53,810 nucleotides of DNA. Origin: an uncultured Flavobacterium sp. GTDB taxonomy: Bacteria; Bacteroidota; Bacteroidia; Flavobacteriales; Flavobacteriaceae. Numbering within the stretch: the stretch's first letter is position 1; each line of letters opens with the position of its first letter. Below the pieces are notes generated by a model, which searched no databases, was not told the origin of the DNA, and worked only from the letters and a program-made list of their open reading frames with translations. Location: the NCBI GenBank assembly GCA_913061465.1, contig CAJXSU010000008.1:1-53810 (forward strand), written 5' to 3'. The position numbers were made by a program, and so were the translations under genes. Positions 27,741-37,123 of this stretch are shown here, one piece after another.

Positions 27741-28331
27741 ATGAAAAAAATTGTTGTTTTTTGTGGCTCTAGCCTAGGATTTAATCCTATTTATAAAAAT
27801 GCTGCCATTGAATTAGGTAATTACTTTGTTAACAATGATATTACCTTAGTATATGGTGGGGGTAAAATTGGTATGATGGGAGTTTTATCGGAAACAATTT
27901 TAAAAAAAGGAGGTAATGTAATTGGAATTATTCCTAGCTTATTAAAAAAAGAAGAGGTTGTAAATAAAAATGTAACTGAATTAATTATTACTAAGACTAT
28001 GAGTGAGAGAAAGGTAATGATGAGTAAACTTGTTGATGGCTACATATCTTTACCTGGTGGTTTTGGTACTTTAGATGAACTTTTTGAAGGATTAACTTTA
28101 GGTCAATTACATATAGAACAAAAGCCGAATGGAATTTTAAATATAAATGGTTTTTTTAATCATACACTCAAACAATTAGATCATATGGTTACAGAAGGAT
28201 ATCTAAAAAAGGAAAATAAAGAAATGCTGTTAATTGGCAATAACGTTAGTGAATTGATGTTAAAAATGGATTCTTATACTGCACCAAAAAAATCAGCTGT
28301 AATAAATAAAGTAATTAAACATGACCATTAA
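27741..28331 (+). CDS. LOG family nucleotide phosphoribohydrolase
   Basis: The enzyme cleaves N-glycosidic bonds of nucleoside 5'-monophosphates, as known for the LOG cytokinin-activating family. Rossmann-fold marks are VVFCGSSLG at the N-terminus, YGGGKIGMMG near 38-47, and the family signature PGGFGTLDE at 105-113, whose Glu is catalytic. The length (196 aa) is normal. In bacteria the physiological substrate is usually unclear (AMP or toxic nucleotides); cytokinin production should not be assumed. It overlaps folP by 11 bp, so the two are translationally coupled. Confidence 0.93.
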   Translation: MKKIVVFCGSSLGFNPIYKNAAIELGNYFVNNDITLVYGGGKIGMMGVLSETILKKGGNVIGIIPSLLKKEEVVNKNVTELIITKTMSERKVMMSKLVDGYISLPGGFGTLDELFEGLTLGQLHIEQKPNGILNINGFFNHTLKQLDHMVTEGYLKKENKEMLLIGNNVSELMLKMDSYTAPKKSAVINKVIKHDH

Positions 28332-29142
28332 TTGTAAAGGAGAGTTAATAGATTTTTCTTCACCCAAAGTAATGGGGGTTTTAAATATAACTCCAGATTC
28401 TTTTTATGATGGAGGATGTTATACGAAAGAGAAGGACATTCTTTATCAAACAGAAAAAATGCTAACAGAGGGTGCTACCTTTATTGATGTTGGTGCGTAT
28501 TCATCTAAACCTGGCGCTAATCATATTTCTGAAGATGAAGAATTGAAAAGAATAATTCCTGCCATAAACGCAATCCTTAAAGAATTTCCAAAAACTTTAA
28601 TTTCTGTTGATACTTTTAGAAGCACAATTGCAAGAGAGACTATATCTAATGGGGCTGCTTTAATAAATGATATTTCAGGTGGCACATTAGATAAAAGAAT
28701 GTTTGAGACTATTGCGATGTTACAAGTTCCATACATTTTAATGCATATTAAAGGAACTCCTCAAAATATGCAAGAAAATCCCACATATGAAAACATCACT
28801 ACAGAGTTAATTTCTTTTTTTGCCAATCAAATTTTTAAATTACATCAACTTCAAATTAAAGATATAGTGATTGATGTTGGATTTGGATTTGGAAAAACCT
28901 TAGAACACAACTATCAACTATTAAAAAATTTAAAACTCTTTAAAAATTTAGAGGTTCCAATTTTAGCAGGAGTCTCTCGAAAATCAATGCTATATAAACC
29001 TCTTGGGCTATCACCAAAAGAAGCACTAAATGCGACTACAAGCGCTAACACAATAGCATTACTAAATGGATCAAACATCTTGCGAGTTCATGATGTTAAG
29101 GAAGCTATTGAAGCAATAAAGATTGTGAATCTACTTAACTAA
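28321..29142 (+). CDS. folP: Dihydropteroate synthase
   Basis: The enzyme condenses 4-aminobenzoate with 6-hydroxymethyl-7,8-dihydropterin diphosphate in folate synthesis and is the sulfonamide target. The 273-aa TIM barrel shows VMGVLNITPDSFYDGG with the pterin-loop Asn, then IDVGAYSSKPGA, LISVDTFRSTIARE, LINDISGG, YILMHIKGTPQNMQ and IVIDVGFGFGKT. SRKSM precedes the C-terminal strand with RVHDV. All expected family blocks are present. Its start lies inside the end of the LOG gene, and cdaA follows after 31 bp. Confidence 0.97.
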   Translation: MTINCKGELIDFSSPKVMGVLNITPDSFYDGGCYTKEKDILYQTEKMLTEGATFIDVGAYSSKPGANHISEDEELKRIIPAINAILKEFPKTLISVDTFRSTIARETISNGAALINDISGGTLDKRMFETIAMLQVPYILMHIKGTPQNMQENPTYENITTELISFFANQIFKLHQLQIKDIVIDVGFGFGKTLEHNYQLLKNLKLFKNLEVPILAGVSRKSMLYKPLGLSPKEALNATTSANTIALLNGSNILRVHDVKEAIEAIKIVNLLN

Positions 29143-29173
29143 TTTTGTACATTTACCAAAACGCTAAAGCTAT

Positions 29174-29950
29174 ATGTTAGATTTTCTTGACTTTTCTTTT
29201 TTAGATGCTCTAGATATTTTCTTGGTAGCGATACTAATTTACTACACATACAAATTATTAAAAGGAACTGTTGCTATAAATATATTTTTAGGAATTGCAT
29301 TTATTTTTCTTATTTGGAAAATAACTCAAATCTTAAAAATGGAAATGTTGAGTAATATTTTAGGCTACCTTTTAAGCGGTGGTGTGATTGCTTTAATCAT
29401 TGTTTTTCAGCAAGAAATTAGAAAGTTTTTACTTATGATCGGAACTACTAATGTGGCATCTAGAACAAATTTCCTGAAACAACTTAAGTTTTTAAAATCT
29501 GAAATTACACTTGAAACAAATGTAGGAACTCTTTTGAATGCTTGTAAAGAAATGTCTACATCTAATACTGGGGCACTTATTGTTCTGGAGCGAACTAATA
29601 GTTTAGATTTTTTAATAACAACAGGTGATCGAATGAATGCTGAAATGAATCAAGTCTTATTAGAAAGTATTTTTTATAAAAATAGCCCATTACATGATGG
29701 TGCAACTATTATACGAGATAATTTTGTTGTAGCTACAAGAATAGTATTACCAGTCTCAGATAGTATTAATATTCCTTCCCGTTTTGGGTTAAGACATAAA
29801 GCAGCCTTTGGTATCTCAGAAAAAACTGATGCAGTTTGTCTATTAGTATCTGAGGAAACAGGAGAGATTTCTTACATTAAGGATGGAAGTTTTGTGTTGT
29901 ATGAGAATTATGATGAGTTGTTAGTTAAATTAAGAAACGATATTCAATAG
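29174..29950 (+). CDS. cdaA: Diadenylate cyclase CdaA/DacA
   Basis: The enzyme makes the second messenger c-di-AMP from two ATP. The layout is that of the membrane-bound CdaA type: three N-terminal transmembrane helices (about 10-85), then the DAC domain (about 95-258). The DGA motif is at 175-177 in SPLHDGATI and the RHR-type motif at 207-209, here RHK (GLRHKAA). The change from Arg to Lys at the last position is conservative. c-di-AMP usually controls osmolyte and potassium handling and cell wall state. folP-cdaA linkage is common in Bacteroidota. It converges on the ABC exporter with a 15-bp gap. Confidence 0.95.
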   Translation: MLDFLDFSFLDALDIFLVAILIYYTYKLLKGTVAINIFLGIAFIFLIWKITQILKMEMLSNILGYLLSGGVIALIIVFQQEIRKFLLMIGTTNVASRTNFLKQLKFLKSEITLETNVGTLLNACKEMSTSNTGALIVLERTNSLDFLITTGDRMNAEMNQVLLESIFYKNSPLHDGATIIRDNFVVATRIVLPVSDSINIPSRFGLRHKAAFGISEKTDAVCLLVSEETGEISYIKDGSFVLYENYDELLVKLRNDIQ

Positions 29951-29965
29951 TATTTGATTTTTAAA

Positions 29966-31732
29966 TCAAGAAACTGGCTCCAAGCTAAATTGCTTATCAT
30001 AAAGATTTTTATAGTAACCCTCTTTTTTATTTAGTAATTCTTTATGAGTTCCCTCCTCAACTAGAATGCCTTTGTCCAAAACAATGATTTTATCGGCTTT
30101 TTTTATGGTAGCTAACCTATGAGCTATTATTATGGAAGTTCTTCCTTTAGTAATAGTATCTGTGGCATATTGAATCATCTGCTCAGCATGAGAATCTACA
30201 GAAGATGTGGCTTCATCTAAAATTAAGATCCTGGGGGCGCTAACATATGCTCTCAAAAAAGCTATTAATTGCCTTTGCCCGGAGGAAAGCATAGCACCTC
30301 TTTCTTTAACATTATAATGGTAATTACCAGGAAGTGTCATGATAAAATTATGAATTCCAATCTTTTTTGAGGCCTCAATCACCTCTTCTAGAGTAATGTT
30401 AGGATTCTTTAATGTAATATTATTATAGATGGAGTCTGAAAATAAAAAAACATCTTGTAAAACAACAGCTATTTGATTTCTTAGAGAAGGTAATTCATAA
30501 TCTTCAACAGGGATAGTATCTACAGATATTGTACCACTATCTATTTCATAAAAACGATTAATTAAATTTATAATAGTAGATTTTCCAGCACCTGTTGCAC
30601 CAACTATAGCTACTGTTTGTCCTTGGTAAACTTTAAAGGAGATTCCTTTCAAAACTTCTTCACCTTCAATATAACTAAATCGCACTTTATTAAAATTTAA
30701 ATCTCCTTTAATATTTGATGCATCTATACTTCCCTCTTTACTAATAAAACTTTTTGTGTCTATAACCTTAAATACACGTTCTCCAGATACTATACCCATT
30801 TGAAGTTGATTGAACTTATCTGCAATTTGTCGAAGAGGTCTAAATAACATTTGTGACATTTTTATAAAAGCGATGACCGCCCCTAATGTTGTATGGTTCT
30901 CCAATATTTGATATCCACCAAACCAAACAATTAAACCAATAGCAATGGATGAAACAATTTCTGCTATTGGAAAAAATATAGAATAATACCAAACTGTCTT
31001 TACATGTGCTTTTTTATGTTTATTGTTTATTTCTTTAAAATTATTGTATTCTATTTGCTCCCTAGTAAATAATTGAAGAATTTTCATTCCTGTAACTCTT
31101 TCTTGAACAAATCCATTTAGGTTGGCTACTTCATTTCTAACGTCTTGAAATGTTGCCTTAATAGCTACTTGAAAAATTTTTGTGGCGTACACTAAAATTG
31201 GTAATACAGATAATGCAACTAATGCTAAACGCCAATTCATTACAAACATAACTACAATAACCACAAGCATTTTTAAAATATCGCTAACAATCATAAAAAC
31301 TCCTTGTGTGAAAAAGTTAGCTATAGTTTCAATATCTGAAACTACTCTTGTAACTAATCGACCAACTGAAGTAGTGTCAAAATAAGACATTTTAAAGCTC
31401 TGAATATTTCTAAATACTTTTGCTCTAATGTCTCTAATAATGTGTTGACCTACCCAATTAGCATAATAGATAAATAAAAATTGTAAAATTACCTCTGCGA
31501 ATACTATTGCAGATAAGATTTGAATATAAAATGTTAATTGTTTAATATCCTGATTATTCACGAAATCATTAACTGTAACACCAATTATGTATGGATTTAC
31601 AGCTGATACAAGAGCTAACGTAATCGTGGATATAGCAGCGATAAAGAATTTGAGTTTATAAGCTTTAGCATAACTCATTAATCTTAAAAAGATTTTTATA
31701 TCAAATGCATTTCCCGATACTTTTTCAGACAT
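29966..31732 (-). CDS. ABC exporter (fused permease and ATPase, MsbA/LmrA-like)
   Basis: This is a half-transporter that works as a homodimer or heterodimer in the inner membrane. The six-helix membrane domain covers about 25-310, and the ATPase about 340-585. The ATPase carries Walker A GATGAGKST at 378-386, a Q-loop at VVLQDVFLF, signature LSSGQ at 482-486, Walker B RILILDEA at 501-508 and the H-loop IIAHR. The signature is LSSGQ rather than LSGGQ. Substrate (lipid A-like lipid, drug or peptide) cannot be told. It ends 15 bp from cdaA and begins 34 bp after truA. Confidence 0.93.
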   Translation of the reverse strand: MSEKVSGNAFDIKIFLRLMSYAKAYKLKFFIAAISTITLALVSAVNPYIIGVTVNDFVNNQDIKQLTFYIQILSAIVFAEVILQFLFIYYANWVGQHIIRDIRAKVFRNIQSFKMSYFDTTSVGRLVTRVVSDIETIANFFTQGVFMIVSDILKMLVVIVVMFVMNWRLALVALSVLPILVYATKIFQVAIKATFQDVRNEVANLNGFVQERVTGMKILQLFTREQIEYNNFKEINNKHKKAHVKTVWYYSIFFPIAEIVSSIAIGLIVWFGGYQILENHTTLGAVIAFIKMSQMLFRPLRQIADKFNQLQMGIVSGERVFKVIDTKSFISKEGSIDASNIKGDLNFNKVRFSYIEGEEVLKGISFKVYQGQTVAIVGATGAGKSTIINLINRFYEIDSGTISVDTIPVEDYELPSLRNQIAVVLQDVFLFSDSIYNNITLKNPNITLEEVIEASKKIGIHNFIMTLPGNYHYNVKERGAMLSSGQRQLIAFLRAYVSAPRILILDEATSSVDSHAEQMIQYATDTITKGRTSIIIAHRLATIKKADKIIVLDKGILVEEGTHKELLNKKEGYYKNLYDKQFSLEPVS

Positions 31733-31766
31733 CTATATCTATTTTTTAATTTAGTAGTGGTATATT

Positions 31767-32492
31767 CTAATAATTAACTTCTGTTAAAAACAATCCTTTA
31801 GCCGGAACCGAAAGCCCTGCCTCACTCCTCTTTTTACTTTCTATAATGTTCCTAAAATCATCCAAAGATTTTTTTTCTAAACCTACATCAAGTAAAGTTC
31901 CAACAATGGCACGTACCATGTTTCTGAGGAATCTATTCGCTTTGATATAAAATATTAATTGATTTCCTTCTAACTTCCATACTGCACTCATAACCGTACA
32001 ATTAAAAGTTTTTACATCTGTTTTAACTTTAGAGAAACTTTCAAAATCTTTATATTGAAGTAAAACTTTAGCAGCTTCATTCATTTTTTCTATCTTAATT
32101 TTTTTTTGATGTATTTGCCAAGTAGTATCTAATAAAAAAGGATCTCTACCTATTAAAATCCTATATTCATAACTTCTACTAACAGCATCAAAGCGAGCAT
32201 GTTTATTTTCTGAAACCTCTTTAATTGACTTAATAACTATGTCATTAGGTAAGATAGTATTGAACTTATGAATGTATTCATAAGTTAACTCATTTTTTGT
32301 GTCTAGATGCGCAAACATTTGGCTTGCATGCACGCCAGCGTCAGTTCTTCCAGCACCAACAACCTGTATTTTTTCTTGTAGGATAGTTTCAAAAGCTTTA
32401 GTGATTTCCTCCTGCACAGAGTTTACATCTGGTTGAATTTGCCAGCCATGATAATTTGTTCCTTTATATGACAGTTCTATAAAATATCTCAA
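31767..32492 (-). CDS. truA: tRNA pseudouridine synthase A
   Basis: The enzyme makes pseudouridine at positions 38-40 of the tRNA anticodon arm. The 241-aa length fits. The catalytic Asp51 is in VGAGRTDAGVHASQ, the TruA signature. Supporting motifs are LSYKGTNYHGWQIQP at the N-terminus, FDAVSRSYEYRI, and FLRNMVRAIVGTLLDVG near the C-terminus. It lies 34 bp upstream of the ABC exporter gene on the same strand and is divergent from the YfcE-type gene. Confidence 0.96.
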   Translation of the reverse strand: MRYFIELSYKGTNYHGWQIQPDVNSVQEEITKAFETILQEKIQVVGAGRTDAGVHASQMFAHLDTKNELTYEYIHKFNTILPNDIVIKSIKEVSENKHARFDAVSRSYEYRILIGRDPFLLDTTWQIHQKKIKIEKMNEAAKVLLQYKDFESFSKVKTDVKTFNCTVMSAVWKLEGNQLIFYIKANRFLRNMVRAIVGTLLDVGLEKKSLDDFRNIIESKKRSEAGLSVPAKGLFLTEVNY

Positions 32493-32559
32493 AAAAAAAT
32501 GGGTGTTATAAGAGTGTTTAAAATTACGAAATTTATTTTGTTATTTGTACTTTCGTTTA

Positions 32560-33057
32560 GTGAAGAAAATCTTACTACTCTCAGACACCCACAGTTTTGT
32601 TGATGATCAAATTTTAAAGTTTGTTAAACAAGCTGATGAAGTTTGGCATGCTGGTGATATAGGGAATTTAGAGGTTACAGATACCATTAACAGGTTAAAA
32701 CCATTAAGAGCAGTGTATGGGAATATTGACGGAAAAGATGCACGTGCTCAATTTCCTTTAGATAATAAATTTAGAGTTGAAGGAACTACAGTTTGGATGA
32801 CTCACATTGGTGGGTATCCAAACAAATACCATCAAAGAGTCCGAGAGGAGCTTAAAAAAATAAAACCTCAAATTTTTATTAGTGGGCATTCTCATATTTT
32901 GAAAGTTCAATATGATAAAAAACTGAATCTTTTACACTTAAATCCAGGAGCAGCTGGTAAATATGGATTTCATACCATTCGAACGATGCTTCGTTTTGAA
33001 CTGAATAATGGTGAAATCAAAAAATTAGAAATAATAGAATTGGCTAAGAAAAACTGA
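32560..33057 (+). CDS. YfcE/MJ0936-type metallophosphoesterase
   Basis: I start it at the GTG at 32560, giving MKKILLLSDTHS, the normal family N-terminus; a TTG five codons earlier (32545) is the other option. The dimetal phosphoesterase motifs are SDTHS, GDIGN (AGDIGN), VYGNIDG (GN-D/H), THIGG and SGHSHI. These are all the metal-binding blocks of the calcineurin-like YfcE class, which acts on cyclic or small phosphodiesters; the natural substrate is unknown. The 165-aa length fits. Its 3' end overlaps the convergent histidine kinase gene by 14 bp. Confidence 0.93.
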   Translation: MKKILLLSDTHSFVDDQILKFVKQADEVWHAGDIGNLEVTDTINRLKPLRAVYGNIDGKDARAQFPLDNKFRVEGTTVWMTHIGGYPNKYHQRVREELKKIKPQIFISGHSHILKVQYDKKLNLLHLNPGAAGKYGFHTIRTMLRFELNNGEIKKLEIIELAKKN

Positions 33058-34852
33058 GTGTCTCTCTCTTAAAAACAGGAATTTCTATAGTAATGGACGT
33101 TCCAAAATTATTTTTTGAATCTATGTTAAACTCACCCTTCATCATGTGAACTCTAGCATCTATTTGATTTATTCCTAACCCATTTTTTTTCTTCACTAAT
33201 TGTTTATCAAATCCCTTCCCATTATCCTTTATATAAATTTTTATTTTGTCATCTTTATCCTCAAGGTATATACTCGCAATTGATGCCTCACTATGTTTAA
33301 TTGTATTATTAACAAGCTCCTGAATAATATTATGTAATTTAATCTCAAAATCTTGATCGTATCTTTTTATATTTTTAGTTTCATATTCAATGTCTAATTG
33401 TGAATTTGAATATTTTTCGGCCATATCTTTAATTGCATAAGCCAAACCAAATTTTAATAAAACTGACGAAACCAATGTGTGTGAGAGGTTTCTAATTTTG
33501 TGGGAAGCTTCGTGAATGATATTTTGAGATTTTTCTACCTCTACTGGAATTGGACCTTTATATGATTTTTTACAAGCCTGTAAATGTAAATTTGCAGAGG
33601 ATAATAAAGCGCTGACGCTATCATGAAGCGTTTCTGCAATTTGTTTACGTTCTGTTTCTTTTCCGTCTAAAGTAGCATTTAAAATTCTAATTTGAGATTC
33701 GATTCTTACTTTTTCTATTTTTTGTTGTTGTGCTAACTCTTGTTTAGATAATTGTAAGCTAAGATTCCTTTGACGAAGTTTATACTGATTTAAAAAAAAA
33801 GCCAACAATAAAATTATAGCAAAAAAACTAATACCAATGAGCAATGTAATACTTTGTGCTTTTTTCTTTTCAAATTCTCCTTCTCTTCTCACTACATCTA
33901 CATTATACTCTCCTGTAACTCGCTCCAACATTTCTTGAGTTTCTAAATCTCTAAGTTCATCAGATAAATTTACTGCAGTAAATAATGTATCATAAGCATG
34001 ATATTCTTTTAAATTACGCATAGCCCAAGCCATATTAAAATATAAATTTTCTTTGATATTAACTGCCCTAGGAGAAGTATCTCTTTTGATAAGTTTAATT
34101 CCTTCAAAATAAAATTTTTTAGATTGTTCAAAATTATCATTTAATAAATAAATATTTGCAAGATTATTTATGGCATACGCTTGGTTGATTCTATTTCCTC
34201 TTGTTTTGTGAATTGAAATTGCTTTGTTTGCATAATGTAATGCTTTATTTAAATGACCACTATAGGTAGTGTCAAATTGATAAATTCCTGATAAATTCGC
34301 GTAGGATATTGCTTTGTAATCTAAAACTTCATTTTCATTATTTATTATGTCATCCAACTTTTTATAATAAAAAACAGCACTATCATATTTTTTGAGAAGT
34401 TGAAACTGAGTTCCAATATTTAGTAAAGTTTTGGCTAAGTATTTTTGTTTAGTAAAAATTATTCCGTCATCTTCAAACAAAAAATCATTCAATAGTTTTA
34501 AAGACTTCTTATAATTAGCTATCGCCTTTATATGATCATTATTTTTTCTATAAATTTTTGCAAATAAAGATTTGATTTTAAATTTTAAAAATAAATTTTT
34601 AGAATCACTAGCTTCTTCATCGAGGTAAAACGCCTTTTGTAAACTTTCAACATAATTACTAGTTTCAGTTAAAAGATTTAACTCCTCATATTTTTTTTCT
34701 AAGATAGAATCTTTAGGTTCTTGAATAAGAAATATGGAAGTTTTTACATGAAAAACTTCCATATTGTGAATTACTTTATTTTTTCCTTGTATTGATAAGC
34801 TTAAAAGAAATATTATTAAAAAATTGAATAGTAAGGGGTAAATTTTATTCAT
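33044..34852 (-). CDS. TPR-containing sensor histidine kinase (NarL/HisKA_3 type)
   Basis: The N-terminus carries a signal or anchor helix (about 5-23). A periplasmic TPR region (about 60-300) follows, with repeats such as AIANYKKSLKLLN, AVFYYKKLDDI and YAINNLANIYLLNDNFEQSKKFY. A transmembrane helix lies near 335-352. The HisKA_3 helix has phosphoacceptor His410 in AETLHDSVSALL, and the HATPase domain has N-box QELVNNTIKHS and G-box DNGKGFD and NGLGINQI. It probably phosphorylates the LuxR-type regulator at 35727-36386. A lipoprotein gene lies between the two on the same strand; this may be its sensor partner or target. The ligand is unknown. Confidence 0.92.
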   Translation of the reverse strand: MNKIYPLLFNFLIIFLLSLSIQGKNKVIHNMEVFHVKTSIFLIQEPKDSILEKKYEELNLLTETSNYVESLQKAFYLDEEASDSKNLFLKFKIKSLFAKIYRKNNDHIKAIANYKKSLKLLNDFLFEDDGIIFTKQKYLAKTLLNIGTQFQLLKKYDSAVFYYKKLDDIINNENEVLDYKAISYANLSGIYQFDTTYSGHLNKALHYANKAISIHKTRGNRINQAYAINNLANIYLLNDNFEQSKKFYFEGIKLIKRDTSPRAVNIKENLYFNMAWAMRNLKEYHAYDTLFTAVNLSDELRDLETQEMLERVTGEYNVDVVRREGEFEKKKAQSITLLIGISFFAIILLLAFFLNQYKLRQRNLSLQLSKQELAQQQKIEKVRIESQIRILNATLDGKETERKQIAETLHDSVSALLSSANLHLQACKKSYKGPIPVEVEKSQNIIHEASHKIRNLSHTLVSSVLLKFGLAYAIKDMAEKYSNSQLDIEYETKNIKRYDQDFEIKLHNIIQELVNNTIKHSEASIASIYLEDKDDKIKIYIKDNGKGFDKQLVKKKNGLGINQIDARVHMMKGEFNIDSKNNFGTSITIEIPVFKRETLSFS

Positions 34853-34923
34853 GTTTTAGAAAATATTGAAGCTTTAGGATTTAAAAATAATACTAAATAT
34901 TTAATATTATTATTATTATTTTC

Positions 34924-35616
34924 TTAATCTGATTGACCTACACTTACCTTTGGTCTTCTCCTAGTATTTGTACTTGTTGTAACTCTCCCACTTTCAGAGG
35001 AATAATAGTTTAAGAAGGCAATATCTGTAGTTTGTCCATCTTGTCTTTCAAATGTCATTGAAAACTCAGATTGTGAACCTTCACCTGGCTCTAAATGAAT
35101 TAAATATTCTCCGGTATCTTCATCTTGTGTAAAGTCTACATCAATTGAGGAATCTACGGTAAAATTTAAATCAAAAGTATTATCTCCATTATCAACAACA
35201 CTGTAGGAATTTAAATGATCTTCTTCCTCATTAAGTTCTGTTCTTGAAAATTTGATGTCTTTATCGTGAACTGTTAATTTAAAAGTTCGGTTGGTAATGG
35301 TGTTTTTAAAATTTAGTAAGAAATGATCTTCTGAACCTGTAGACACTGGTTCTGAAATAATTTCTTTTACAGCACCTTCATCACTGTATAGATCTATATC
35401 TAAACTATTTGCTTTATCATCATTGGTAATAGATGATGCAACATCATTGCTAGTCTCTAAATCTAAAATATAAGCTCCAGATGCGTTTCTACTTAACATA
35501 ACTTTTCCAAATAATTCTGAACTTGGTTCTTCTAAAAAAGTAGTTTCATCCTGAGAACATGATGAAAAGATAAGGGTAGTAATTAATACAAAAATTGGAA
35601 GAGATAAATTTTTCAT
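34924..35616 (-). CDS. Acidic lipoprotein within the two-component locus (230 aa)
   Basis: The signal MKNLSLPIFVLITTLIFSSC places the lipid on Cys20. The mature protein is strongly acidic, with many Asp/Glu pairs, and appears beta-rich (for example HFLLNFKNTITNRTFKLTVHD and NTFDLNFTVDSSIDVDF). It ends in a basic tail, TNTRRRPKVSVGQSD. I recognise no family. It lies 71 bp upstream of the kinase gene and 110 bp downstream of the regulator gene, all on one strand. It is a reasonable candidate for an accessory or signal-input lipoprotein, but this is inference from position alone. Confidence 0.75.
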   Translation of the reverse strand: MKNLSLPIFVLITTLIFSSCSQDETTFLEEPSSELFGKVMLSRNASGAYILDLETSNDVASSITNDDKANSLDIDLYSDEGAVKEIISEPVSTGSEDHFLLNFKNTITNRTFKLTVHDKDIKFSRTELNEEEDHLNSYSVVDNGDNTFDLNFTVDSSIDVDFTQDEDTGEYLIHLEPGEGSQSEFSMTFERQDGQTTDIAFLNYYSSESGRVTTSTNTRRRPKVSVGQSD

Positions 35617-35726
35617 GATATTGATTTTTAGGGTTTTATTATTTTATTTTTAAAATTATATGTAATTTAAGTTTGCATGAAGATAAATAAAGTGTTTTGT
35701 GAAAAACATGATAACATTAACCTTAT

Positions 35727-36386
35727 TTATATGATATTATTTTTGACTGCATACATAGCAAGACCAATTGAATTTTTAACATTGGTTTTCTTAAGTAAAC
35801 TTTTCCTATAAGTATCTACTGTACTCTGACTTATATTTAATTTATTTGCAATTTCAGGTGAGCTGTATTCATCAGTAATTAACTTTAACACTTCTAATTC
35901 TCTTGGTGTTAGACTATTTAAAATTGTACTTTCAGGTCTATTGCCTGATTTTACATTTTTACCTGTATAAAGTTTTAATAAATTGTTTTTTATTCCATTA
36001 CTAAAATATTGGTCCCCATTGTGAACGGCATTAATAGCCTCTATAATGTGCAAACCTGCACTATCCTTAGAAAGAAATCCATTAGCACCAAGATTGATCA
36101 TTTCTTGCACTAATTTAACATCATCATAACTGGACAAAATAATTACTTTTTGAGTGATTTTTTTTTGTTTAAAAAATTTTAAAACTTCAATACCATCATA
36201 TTCTGGCATGTTAATGTCTAAGATTAAAATATCTGCACTGTTGGAATTAATCCATTCAATGACTTGTTTTCCAGTCAAGGAATATCCTTCTACTTCAATA
36301 TCGTCATCAGTATTAATGACAGCGATAATGCCTTCGATCAGTATCTTGTGATCATCAGCAATGTGAACTTTAATTTTATTTTTCAT
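35727..36386 (-). CDS. NarL/FixJ-type response regulator
   Basis: From the ATG at 36386 the protein begins MKNKIKVHIADDHKI; an ATG three codons earlier (36395) is possible. The receiver domain (about 5-120) has phosphoacceptor Asp57 in ILILDINMPEYDG, acidic DD near the start, and Ser/Lys positions in VIILSSYDD and GFLSKDS. The C-terminal LuxR HTH (about 150-215) reads LTPRELEVLKLITDEYSSPEIANKLNISQSTVDTYRKSLLKK without the first L. It is the likely partner of the HisKA_3 kinase encoded downstream and controls unknown genes. Confidence 0.94.
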   Translation of the reverse strand: MKNKIKVHIADDHKILIEGIIAVINTDDDIEVEGYSLTGKQVIEWINSNSADILILDINMPEYDGIEVLKFFKQKKITQKVIILSSYDDVKLVQEMINLGANGFLSKDSAGLHIIEAINAVHNGDQYFSNGIKNNLLKLYTGKNVKSGNRPESTILNSLTPRELEVLKLITDEYSSPEIANKLNISQSTVDTYRKSLLKKTNVKNSIGLAMYAVKNNII

Positions 36387-36513
36387 TTTTAACAAATTTA
36401 CAGGGGTATATATTTTTTTACAATACCCGAATGTAGTGAATTTTTACAATCCACATAAATAGGGATAGATGTCTTTATATCTTTGAATATTATTAAAAAA
36501 GTGGTAAATAAAA

Positions 36514-36537
36514 AAACCAGAGTCGAAACTCTGGTTT
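36514..36537 (-). terminator. Terminator of the DUF4293 gene
   Basis: The perfect 10-bp stem AAACCAGAGT / ACTCTGGTTT has a CGAA loop on the plus strand. Read on the minus strand it is followed by a T run, so it would end transcription of the DUF4293 gene, whose stop is 31 bp upstream. Confidence 0.85.
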
Positions 36538-36567
36538 ATCGCAATAAATATAACTAAAGTAATAGGT

Positions 36568-36996
36568 CTACCGAAGTCTATCAACAGATTTTACGAGATC
36601 TTCATCCTTTTTGATTGCCTTGTTAGCTAGAACAGCAAATAAAACAACAACAATGGGTATAAACATCCCAATACCTTTCTCAGAAGAAACTTCTCCAGGT
36701 ATAGTTAGAGATAGATACATCAATATTCCTAATAAAAAGAGATTGATCAAAATAATAATACGTCCAAGCACAAATTGTAATTTCCTGTTTTTAAATTTAA
36801 AAATTGCAATTAATGCAATTAACGCAGTTACGAAGAAAAATACAGGAACTAATTTCGCTAGAAGAGGTGGTTCTGAAAATAAGTCTAGGGCGTAAACATC
36901 TTTTTTTAAACCTTCCCACAATTTGAAAACAAAAGGAAGCATGGCTGAAAGAGCTATTACTATTAAAAGGTAAATTGACTGTATTCTCTGAATCAT
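36568..36996 (-). CDS. DUF4293 membrane protein (142 aa)
   Basis: The protein starts MIQRIQSIYLLIVIALSAMLPF, the standard DUF4293 opening. It has four hydrophobic helices around 7-26, 48-67, 77-97 and 108-126, with a basic C-terminal tail (ANKAIKKDEDLVKSVDRLR). The family is restricted to Bacteroidota as far as I recall, and commonly sits next to rho, as here (divergent, 196-bp gap). Function is unknown. A strong terminator follows it. Confidence 0.92.
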   Translation of the reverse strand: MIQRIQSIYLLIVIALSAMLPFVFKLWEGLKKDVYALDLFSEPPLLAKLVPVFFFVTALIALIAIFKFKNRKLQFVLGRIIILINLFLLGILMYLSLTIPGEVSSEKGIGMFIPIVVVLFAVLANKAIKKDEDLVKSVDRLR

Positions 36997-37068
36997 CTAT
37001 TACAAACGTTGTACAAAATTATCATTTTATTTTTTTAAAAAGAAACTTAAACATATAAAATAATTGTA

Positions 37069-37076
37069 TATATTTG
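37069..37076 (+). promoter_or_regulatory. -7 promoter element of rho
   Basis: TATATTTG at 37069-37076 fits TAnnTTTG. The rho start codon is 117 bp further on, so the transcript would have a leader of roughly 110 nt, long for this genome. Confidence 0.65.
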
Positions 37077-37101
37077 CGGCAAGACAACTACACTAAATTT
37101 A

Positions 37102-37123
37102 ATTGTATAGTACTTTATACAAT
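37102..37123 (+). promoter_or_regulatory. Hairpin in the rho leader
   Basis: ATTGTATA (37102-37109) and TATACAAT (37116-37123) form a perfect 8-bp stem with loop GTACTT inside the predicted rho 5' leader. The 70 nt between it and the start codon are low in G and contain several C-bearing pyrimidine stretches, so a Rho-binding, self-regulating leader is possible. The stem is all A/T except for one pair, so stability is modest. Confidence 0.45.
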
